Source of the DNA: Lepas anatifera | Lineage: Eukaryota; Arthropoda; Thecostraca; Lepadidae | Assembly (NCBI GenBank): GCA_034440635.1 | Contig: JAOTON010001670.1 | Coordinates: 62,001-126,000 of the forward strand | Length of the DNA stretch: 64,000 nucleotides | Direction of reading: 5' to 3' | Shown here: in pieces, positions 55,142 to 64,000 of the stretch | Position numbering within the stretch: position 1 is the first letter of the stretch | Layout of the letters: every line of letters begins with the position of its first letter | The notes under the pieces: model-generated | What the model was told of the DNA's origin: nothing | Databases searched by the model: none | The model's input: only the letters and a program-made list of their open reading frames with translations | Translations under genes and position numbers: made by a program

Positions 55142-57206
55142 TTCTAGACTTCGAGCCTACGGGCTCCCTCTGGCTATGCCGTCCGCTGTCGAAACCTTCT
55201 GGTCTGAACCACGGAGCACCGATCGCACAAAAAAGGGGAACGTGGGACGTCGGAGATTGCTGGCAGTCGTTTTGTTGCACACTTACCAGGCCGAAACGAT
55301 GAAGATGAGAGGATCAGGTGGGCTCCGCCGTAACGGGAGGAAGTTTTTTTCGTGACGGGGGGTAAGCTGTCAATTTTTGGGATAGCCTAGCCGGAAAAGG
55401 CGTGGCAGACGTCGACTCATGGCTCTGGCGGGGCCATGGAGGAGCCGACGTGAGGGACGGGCGGTCAGTGTGGGACTCGTGGGCGGGTAGGGTCCGAGGG
55501 AGGACCGAGCCTAGGGAGGCTCCCCACGCTAGGGAGTTGTTTGCGAGTAGATTATGGCGTGAACGCCCGGAGGCTAGTAAAATTAAAAGCCGGAACTCGG
55601 TCATTCCGGTGGTCCCATGTCCGTGACCTCCAAGCCCTAGGGGCAACGGCTCAGCGACGCATCCACTAGCATGGTCCGTGCAGGCGGGATTTGACGCAGC
55701 CAGCGTTTAGTAAGTTTCTGTTTAGGGAGAAAATGAGGCGGGAAGGAGGCGCACTGGATCATCGGGGAAGGGCGGAGCCGAGTTACCTCCTGTTGGGCTC
55801 TAGTCAAGCCCTGGGAGCTGCGGCCGCCGGTGTGGGTGCGCGTGAGTAACTGGCGGTGGGTGAGTGACAGGCCATAGAACGAGGAACGTTTGCCTTAGAG
55901 CGGCCTGCAGGTAGCGGGTCGTACCGGTCTGACCGACCGGGGATCCCACCACTCGCGCCCCTCCATCGGTTGCGCCCGCAAACGGTAGCAAAGCGTAAGC
56001 ATAGCCCCAGGTGAATTCGCCCACTTCTTTCTGCCGGGGGATGTGCAGCCCGGCCTAATTGGCTGATTGGGCTTAGGTGGGGCCGAATCGGCCATCCTCT
56101 ATGCACGCCCTTTCACGAATAAATAAGACCCTACCACGATCACGGATAAGAGGAGTGTAACCTTCTACATACCGCTCGCGTTGGCCGATGGGGCTCTAGC
56201 CGTCAGATCTCGGAAACACCGGGAGGGATATGAAATTGGGGAGGGACTCAGAATTTTTAGAACAAGTGAGAGGCGCGAGAAAGAATGGCCCTAGGTCAAG
56301 GTGAATTATGAGTGCGTGCTTAGCGTAAGGCCCCGGTGGTGAGAATGTTTACTGAGGGCATTCGTTCCGGATCTGACAGTGAGAGCACACGCCGGAACGG
56401 ATGACGTGACAAAAAAAGGGGAGGAGGGTATTAAGGTAGGGGACTGGTTTAGGGGTTACCGATGCTGAAAAGTGCTGGCGTAGGCAAAACAAATCCGCTC
56501 CCAGAGAGACTGGACCCCTGGTACGTGGAAATAGCCCACCGAGATAGACGATGTTTGAGGCGAGAAGTCAGTGCAGCTCAGAGAACCACGATATGAGGGT
56601 ATGAAAGGGCAAGTAGTAAGGTAGCTATGGAAGAATCGGTTAAAAGGGGGGGGGTGTAACTTGTGATGATAGGTCCGAGGGAAATAATAAGAGTTAGCGG
56701 GCACTTAAAGGGGCGGGGAGAGGATTGACGGTTTCGGTGCCGCTTCTATGCGGGTAATACTTGGCGTACAGGTGGTTAAACGGGCCCCCAAAATCGCGAG
56801 AGGCGGGTGGGACCCCTGCTACCGGGGAGGGCTACAAAGCTCGGCACTAGCTGTATTCCCTTCCTGGAACCCAAGGGTGTCGAGTGGGAGTGTCGGGACA
56901 CAGGCTCGCCCGTCTGGAGGACTCAACCAAGCTAGCCGACTTTGTCCACTGCCCACCGTCAACTCGGCCCGCCACCCGACCGCGCACGCGACGAGCACGA
57001 CCTCTCTCAGATAAAATTTAGTGTGATGCTGGGAGCGGGCGCGACGTCGCCACCATCGTGAGCGAGCGGGTCACGGCCAAGAGCAGCCGCCACGGCGGAC
57101 CACCGAGAGGTCGGCCCGAACGACGCACAACAACAGCGGCGGCGACGACGCCACAGCCCGACTCGCACCGAGCGACGAGCCCCGCGACCCCAGCGCCCCC
57201 GTCACA
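55142..57206. other. CpG-rich right arm of the 10-kb insertion
   Basis: Much richer in C, G and CpG than the array around it, especially the last 200 bp. No conserved open frame; those at 55,314-55,646 (minus), 55,402-55,626 (plus) and 55,800-56,106 (minus, several frames) overlap each other. AGATAAAATTT at 57,008 is a weak poly(A)-like string. Ends CCCCCGTCACA. Confidence 0.45.
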
Positions 57207-59477
57207 GAAGACGTCAGGTAGTAGCTGTTGAAACAGCTCGACAATTTCGTGACGGTCAGATCGATTGATTAGCGCTAGGCTACCGGAGGTTGGCTAGGGA
57301 GGTACCGGAGGTAGGCTAACGGAGTTGCTTACATTATCGGGGGAGGGTCGATTCGAACCATCTTAGCCGTTTGTAAAAACCAAGAAAGACAAAAAGATCC
57401 AGTAAGCTGCAGAGTGCTGCCTGTGTTTAGAACTCTCTGATGGTTTATTAGCTGTATATCCTAGGTCAATTCGTGACCTTGCATGTCCCATCTATGACCT
57501 GAACATGTTGAACACCTGTAAATCACGGCCAGGATACGCTTTTGTGCCAACATTCTGTAACAGAACATTACAGAAGCGTGTTTTGAGAAATTTAATATAG
57601 TACAATTCCATGCATTAAATATACAAAGGTAGAACATGATATTTGCAACCCAATATAGCCCCACGAGTTTTAGCCTTTCAGGATACGTGAGCATCTGCGG
57701 GCGGTATCAGTGAAATGGTTAACAGTGCGTTTTAGTATTGTTGCATATAATGTTGCATGCAAATGAAGTCATTGTGGGCCCCTAATCTTAACAGACTTTT
57801 GATGTTCAATAGTCTTTAAACTTATCGAGGATGCTTTAGGTACCCGGGAAGGGATGCTGGTAGCATGCACAACTGAGTGTGTTAGGTTCCGCTGATGAAG
57901 GTCATTTAAGGTCAGTGATCTTATTTGACCTTTGATGTGGTTTTGGACATTGGTAACTTTTTCCAGCGAAGTGTCATATATGGAGCAGCTTGGTAGCGGA
58001 TAATCGATAACTTTTGCGCTTTCATAAAATTTTACCACCCTAGGTCACAGCCTTGTTTGAACTCGAAAAAAATGTCAGGTATCAGATACCACCAAAGTAA
58101 GCTCTAAGCTGTCATTTTCTCATAATTCAACCGGAGATATTGAAATGGAGTAACAGGGGTCATTTCAGGTCACCTGATATCACTAGCCCAGGAAGATAAT
58201 GTGCTCAAGAGGTCGGGGTGATAACAAGGGAAGTGCATATAAGTATGGGTTCAGAGTATGGACCCCGTTAGGGACACATTGTTCTTCCTAGACTATACGC
58301 AGCGAAAAACCCGGTTAAAACCTGTTGCAAGTCTTTGAGAATTACCCCATATGTTCATGATCCCGCATAAACCAGAATTAAAATTCAATCGAGCTGTGTG
58401 TGAAATTGAACTTAATTTACATACCTTAAGCGGCACAGTGCTGAACCAAACCATTTGTTTAAGGTTTTGAAATATGTTGACGGGTTGAATCTGCACCTAT
58501 TAGGGTAAAAGCTCTAGCATATAGTTTGGCGTCTGGGGCTTCCTGCGTGGCGCTTATGTCCCCGGATAACAAAGATGTTGTTTTCCAGGCCGAGGCCCGG
58601 AGAAAATCCCGGCGCAGACTCTGACCGGCCCATGGTGACCCGATTCAACCCAGAACTGGGCCGATGCCGGCCTCGGTCCACATTAGGTTTGCAAAAATCA
58701 TACTTTGGAAAAGCCGAGATATCTAAGGATAACTTTCATTTTTTCAATTTATTTCTGACCTTCATTCTTGTTAAGATAAGAATACCCATTTGAATACATT
58801 GTTGTGCTCTTAATAGATACACAATCACAGGGCGGGCTTAAACTGTTCTGAGGTAAGTGTGCTCTGCAGTATGTTTGTGCTTTGAGCTATTATTTTATTT
58901 TTAAACTGTCTTAGGCATTGTTTTCACAGCATAGGTGTGATTTTATTCCTACTGATCTAATCCACGTGGACTCTACTAGCCACGTCTGCAGGTATGTGGA
59001 TGTCTCTGAATAAAGTATTTGTATCTGTCCTTGTTTCAAATATAATACAGACAGGGAAACACAAGTTCTCAGTGGGTACGCCAAGTGCAGGATCCAGGCT
59101 CCTGGTTCAGGGAGTGAGGGAGGGGGTAACGGAGTTCAGCTGACTCTCCTGGACAGCTAGCCTGAGATGATGTGTTTGCGGCCTGAAGGCAGTTGTCTCG
59201 GCTGCAACTCCAAAAAACTCATGTAGGTCCAGAATTAACCATCTACCTCCCAACAGACCGGATCATTGACGGGCATCTGATCTTCCATCTGATCGATCAG
59301 TGCCCGGGCGGCCTAAATCATTTTACAGCGCTGTATCTGGCCACTGAGCCAGATACTCATCCCGACAGTTTTCTATAAGATGATGCAATTCTAGTCCCTA
59401 CCCAGAGATGAGACCAAGCAACGGAGATCATCTGGAACGCGTTCTCCCATAGGAAAACAAATACAGCCATATCGAAC
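57207..59477. other. Start of unit 4, non-coding
   Basis: Nearly the same as unit 2 from 18,345 to 21,651 once the A element is removed; its empty site is near 57,785-57,795. No gene seen. Confidence 0.6.
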
Positions 59478-60493
59478 TTAACCCGCACCCCACCGGGGTC
59501 CGGCGCCACCCTCGCTCCACCGGGGGCCATCGATGGCCCCCTCTAACTAAAAAAATATGAATGTTAGCGCAAATATGCAAAGTGCATTAGAAAGCTCTTG
59601 TAAATTCAGTAAAAATTACTTCACTTAAGCGCTCAGGTCAATGGTTTGACCTCCAGAGGTAAAGTTAGGTCAAAATAGACCCTTTTCAAATAAGCAATGC
59701 TTAAGCAAACTGGGCATAACTCTTATATCATTAGAGCTATTGAGATATGGTAAAAAGATTTGATAGGAAAATGCTAGACCTATTTCCGCTATGTGGAACG
59801 TAATGACCTCCCGCTGGTGGCTTTACGTTCAGAGGTCACCTTGTGACCTAATATGACCTGAGGTTATAAAAGATCAGAAAGTGACCTTGCTGTATATCAA
59901 ATGAAAGCAAGTAAGGAGACATACACGATGATGTTTGATTCAGCGCTCTAGCTTAATTAGGTCAAAAGTTATTGTCAAAATACTGTTTTTGTCCCTGGTA
60001 GCCTTGGATGACCTCAGAGAGGTCAAAGGGCAAATATTTCCCCTGGGATCCGTAAAAGAATGTCCAAGAACGCTTTTCTAGGCACGCTGAGCATTTGCAA
60101 TAGTTTTTGTGACTTTTAGATCATAAGACAGCTTTTCCCCATGCTTTTGCAATGGGAGGGATCACCTCGTGACCTGACCTCAAGTCACGAAATCGAAAAA
60201 TCCCGGATATAAATTTGGTAGACCCTGGAGGGGCCATTAAGTGAAGGAAGTTTCAAATCGATGGACTTTGAAATGTGGCTCTTATAGAGCTCAAAATTTG
60301 AAGTGAGGTGACCTTGGTTGACCTCGTCTGGTGACCTGACCTTGGGTGACACGGGATAAAAGTTTTGAGAGATGGTGAAAAATGATGAAGTGAGAGGCAG
60401 AGCCCTCAACCGCGGTGCTGCTCCTCTTCGTTTTTTTTATATCACGAAAAACTTTAGGGAGGCCATCGATGGCCCTGGTGGGGCGAGGGTTAA
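59478..60493 (-). mobile_element. Family A2 TTAA element, unit 4
   Basis: Same insertion as 21,652-22,666 (1,016 against 1,015 bp), TTAA at both ends, AGGTCA-rich, non-coding. Confidence 0.82.
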
Positions 60494-61610
60494 GGTTCAG
60501 TTTTTTTCCAAGCGCTGTCAGCAGAATTGCATTGTAAATTTTAGCTTAGCGGTACAGTTTTTGTCCTGGATGCTTAACTTTCAGATAGATTGCAAATTTT
60601 CAGTCTAGTAAAATACCATACTCCGACTGCAATATATGTGTCGTAAGCAAGCCCAGGTCAAAATAAATGAAAGGTGACATAAGAGAGCTCAGATGGTAAA
60701 CATGGCGTTGTGGGCTGTATCTTCTCTATTTATTGCATTTTACAAATGAGAGCTTAAATGTTGATTCTCCGGCACTAACTCAAAGCAGGTCGAGACAGAA
60801 CGTTTGCTGGGAGGGGTGGCATAAGGAAATTTATAACTGCAAGATCATCGTATTCTATTATTTGCTGTCGCCATTGGATCCGTCCTTAAATTTTCAGTGA
60901 TTGAATCATCAAACCATGCCCCATTTCTTGCTTCGGACCTTAGAAATAACTTGTCTACTGCTGAGTTCACGTGAGTAAAACAAATTATTCTGAATAGCGA
61001 TGGATTACAGAGACACAAATCATCGTTAAAATCCATATATGCACTTATTTAACCGTACTATATACACTTAACACACACAAACAACATATACAACTAGTCA
61101 CGGGGTGACTGATCCACCATCTGAGAAGGACTTTTACAACACATGCTTCCTCTGGTCAACAAAACAGTAGGGTTTGGGAATCCGCGCCTTAACTTAATGA
61201 CATCGATGTTATTTTAATGACTAGATGAGTGATGCTCGACCTGCATTTTGGCGATACCCAACGGAGAGATAGACGTTCGCCATACAGGAGTCCTTATCTC
61301 TGTGACATTTCCGTGAAATTATCCCTACCGGGGTCTCTGCTGAACAGAAAGAAATAATAGTTGGCGCAAGCAGCTCGCTAGAGGGGTCGTGATCCCAAAC
61401 TTGCAGCAATGCTCATAAATATAAATTACGTCCCATTGCAGCAATACGAAATGGTAATGGCACCAGAGCAATTTCATATAATTGTTTTCAAGATGCATTC
61501 CAGAACAAATGATTTATATCAAAGGATTAGGTCCCCGGATGCTTACTTGTTATTTAATTACAGGATCTGGGGACAACTCAAGAACTATTTAAAACCAACA
61601 GGTCCACCCG
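60494..61610. other. Non-coding block and 3' flank of gene copy 4
   Basis: Equivalent to 22,667-23,156 plus 24,871-25,505. It shows the uninterrupted hAT element 1 target near 60,972-60,985. No gene seen. Confidence 0.5.
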
Positions 61611-62715
61611 CTAGTAGTGGTAGCCCTGCTGCGCGCACTCTGTGACGGTGACGTAGTTCTGCTGCACCTTGGTCAGCGCCACGGTGACGTACTCCACAGC
61701 TGTGGACGTGCGGGTGACGTAGCGGACGTCCTCCGGCACGTTCTTAATGCTCGTCTGCACCACGTCGTAGTGTTGCGTTTCATAACGAGTCTGGTACAGC
61801 AGCTCATTCTCCGTGACGATAAAGGTCTGAACCTGAAACAATTCATCCTTCTTAGCCAAACTTGCAACAGGCGAACATCACCCAGAGGGTACTGTCACAA
61901 CTATGTACGAAAGGAAATCCCGGATGATTTCTAATTGCTAAACTGAAATAGGAACAATGCATTTTGAAGAAAAGGCAGGCAATGACGTTTCATATTTTTC
62001 ATTATCCTAAAATGTTTGCATTGGGTTCAGCGTACTCAGAACGTTTTAGCCAGTCTCAGGCACATAAAACGCTCCCTTCCTCGAATACAGCCTCCCTCCC
62101 TGCCAAGTGACTGACCTGGGGCACTAGCACCACGCTGGTTTCGGTGACTTCCACCGGGTACTGCTGCACCTGGGTCTGGGTGAACACGTCCGTCTCAGTC
62201 ACCGTCACGTGCTCGTCGTCGGTGAACACCAGCGTCGACGTCAGACTCTCCACCTCAGGAATCACCACCGTCCGGGTCTGGTACGATATCTTCGTTTCCA
62301 TCTTGTAGCCGGGCCGGATCGGCCTGGCAGTTGTCGCCAATTGAAATTTCGTGAGGTCGTAGTACTCCGTTGCGGTCTGATACTGGTACAGGGTTGTTGG
62401 AAGGTACTGAGTACGCGTGTCGTACTCTGTCACAGGGATGAAGATCTTGGTCCAGGTCAGGATGTACTTGGTCTCGGCTCGGCACTTTCCTCCACTGGGG
62501 CCGCTGATTCCAGCAAAGGATGCGTCCAGGCCTGGTGCCCCGAACACCGCGCTGGGGGCACTGTATTCGCCGCCGGCTTGTGCAGGAGCGCCGTACTCGT
62601 AGGAGGCAGGAGCAGGAGCACTGTAGCCGGAGTCAGCCTCCCGCTTGGTAACGTTGCTGGCTCCGGAGGCGACGGAGCTCAGGCTAAGGAGGAAGACGGC
62701 GGCAACCGGCAGCAT
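61611..62715 (-). CDS. Secreted Thr/Val/Tyr-rich cuticle/matrix-like protein, copy 4
   Basis: Coding exons 62,116-62,715 and 61,611-61,832 (minus), phase-0 join, 273 residues. Signal peptide, NVTKR, EYGAP/EYSAP segment, Cys78 and the terminal CAQQGYHY are as in copy 1. Exon 2 has one extra codon (NVPEDVRY against NVPDVRY). Splice sites are intact. A family A element sits 79 bp upstream of the ATG (62,794), in what would be the first intron; the promoter lies beyond the right edge. Confidence 0.82.
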
Positions 62716-62793
62716 CTATAAACACAGAAGAGCGTCACTGGATGCAGCATGGGCTAAGGATGAATCAGCGAAAAGCAGCATCTGGGTTCATAG

Positions 62794-63831
62794 TTAACCC
62801 TCGCCCCACCGGGGGGGCCATCGATGGCCCCCCTAAGGTTTTTCCGGGATAGCAGAAAAACAACGAGGCGCAGCACCGCGGTTGAGGGCTCTACCTCTTA
62901 CTGCATCATTTTCCCATCATCCCTGAAATTTTTTAGCCCGGGTCACCCAAGGTCAGGTCACCAGACGAGGTCAACCAAGGTCACCTCACTTCACCTTTAG
63001 AGCTCTGTAAGAGTTACATTTCAAAGTCGATCGATTTGAAACTTCCTACACTTTATGACCCCTCCAGGGTCTACAAGGTGTATATCCGGGATTTTTCGAT
63101 TTCGTGCCCTGAGGTCAGGTCACGAGGCGACCTCTCCCATTGGAAAAGCATGGGGAAAAGCTATTTCATGATATAAAAGCCACAAAAATGATTGCAAATA
63201 CTCAGACTGCTCAGAACAACGTTTTTGGACACCCTTTCACGGATCCCAGGGGTCATATTTGCCCTTTGACTTTTCCAAGGTCATCCAAGGTCACCAGAGG
63301 TCAAAAACAGTATTTTGACAATAACTTTTGACCTAATTGAGCTAGAGCGGTGAAACAAACACCATCGTGTTTGTCTTGTCACTGGCTTTCATTTGATATA
63401 CGGCAAGGTCACTTTGTGACCTTTTGTGACCTCAGGTCATATTAGGTCACGAGGTGACCTCTGGAGGTCAAACCACTGGCGGGAGGTCTTTACATTCCAC
63501 ATAGCGGAAAAAGTACTGGCAATTTGCTATCAAATGTACTTTACCAGGCCTCAATAGCTCTAATGACATAAGAGTTATGCCCAGTTTGCTTAATCATTGC
63601 ATATTTGAGTGAAAATAGCCGATCTTGACCTAATTTGACCTCTGGAGGTCAAACCATTGACCTGAGCACTAAAACATGCGAAGTAATTTCTTACTGAATT
63701 CACGCGAGCTTTCTATTGCACTTTGCAGATTTGCGCTAACGCAAATATTTTCGGAGTTAGAGGGGGGGCCATCGATGGCCCCCTTCGGTGGGGCGAAGGT
63801 GGCGCCGGACCCCCGGTGGGGCGCGGGTTAA
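62794..63831 (+). mobile_element. Family A TTAA element in the 5' region of gene copy 4 (1,038 bp)
   Basis: Flanks read TTCATAG|TTAA and TTAA|TGCTGAGAATG; copy 3 shows the uninterrupted TTCATAGTTAATGCTGAG (42,985-43,005), so exactly one element with one TTAA duplication was added. Nearly the same as 33,491-34,526. Contains the ATCGATGG palindromes and many AGGTCA/TGACCT sites. Confidence 0.93.
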
Positions 63832-64000
63832 TGCTGAGAATGTTAATTGAATGGTTTATATTCATCATCTACTCATTCATATAGTAAAATAACAACAACT
63901 TTATATTCACATTGATAATAATGATAACAAAAACGTAGGGTCATTCTGTGTCATGAAAATGTTTAAATAACTATAAGCAATGTTCACCCATTGGTTGAAG
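63832..64000 (-). other. Rest of the 5' region of gene copy 4
   Basis: Matches the first-intron sequence of copies 1-3. The expected TATA box would lie about 300 bp beyond the window. Confidence 0.5.

Larger units (their letters stand above)
47193..57206. mobile_element. 10,014-bp non-coding insertion, TGTGACGG...CCGTCACA, GAAG duplication
   Basis: GAAG occurs at 47,189-47,192 and 57,207-57,210; the unit 1/2 and 2/3 junctions (18,345-18,348; 32,593-32,596) carry it once with continuous flanks. The ends are 8-bp inverted repeats starting TG and ending CA. No long open frame and no transposase, integrase or reverse transcriptase was found. Inside: a left arm (to 49,730), two TTAA elements, degenerate repeats, a 158-bp tandem array and a CpG-rich right arm. 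Possible natures: a giant solo LTR, a non-autonomous DNA transposon, or an LTR element that lost its coding part. Confidence 0.75.

Noticed and set aside
55314..55646. 110-residue open frame in the CpG-rich arm
   Set aside because: Several overlapping frames on both strands are open only because GC-rich DNA has few stops.
47193..57206. Polinton/Maverick or Helitron identity for the 10-kb block
   Set aside because: Polintons use 6-bp duplications, start with AG and encode many proteins; Helitrons make no target duplication and end in CTRR. Neither fits.

Overview
The window is eukaryotic and most likely arthropod; a crustacean is the best guess, with low certainty below arthropod level. Evidence: spliced minus-strand genes with secretory signal peptides and cuticle-like YSAP/EYGAP repeats, a Pao/BEL retrotransposon, tRNA-derived SINEs, and hAT and TTAA-type DNA transposons. 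I see no bacterial operons, rRNA, CRISPR array or standalone tRNA gene.

The backbone is a tandem array of one gene-bearing unit, seen four times. Unit 1 runs from the left edge to about 18,330, unit 2 to about 32,570, unit 3 to about 57,206, and unit 4 past the right edge. Each unit holds the same order of non-coding blocks and one minus-strand gene for a secreted Thr/Val/Tyr-rich protein (coding exons at 6.8-7.8, 25.5-26.6, 41.9-42.9 and 61.6-62.7 kb). Copies 1, 2 and 4 are open; copy 3 has a one-base deletion. Units 1 and 3 share old insertions that 2 and 4 lack, and units 2 and 4 share one that 1 and 3 lack. The array therefore looks like a dimer (1+2) that later duplicated to give 3+4.

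Almost everything else is mobile DNA. At least seven families of small non-coding elements (called A to G here) have GC-rich ends and sit at TTAA, as piggyBac-like transposons do. Sister units keep the matching empty sites, so several insertions can be read at base resolution. Many of these elements are packed with AGGTCA/TGACCT, the nuclear-receptor half-site, often as TCAAGGTCA. Other insertions are a very young BEL element (9,648-16,938; LTRs with one visible difference; AGATG duplication), two SINEs with a common tail, two hAT-like elements with 8-bp duplications (one carrying a LINE endonuclease relic, the other a zinc-finger exon), and a 10,014-bp non-coding block (47,193-57,206) with TGTGACGG...CCGTCACA ends and a GAAG duplication. 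That block contains a 158-bp tandem array and is the least explained object here.

Functionally, the only host genes supported are the four secreted-protein copies, each with a TATAAAAG box about 480 bp upstream of the coding exon where visible. The TE-borne half-sites surround them, which makes a moult-hormone link worth testing, but the sequence alone does not prove it.
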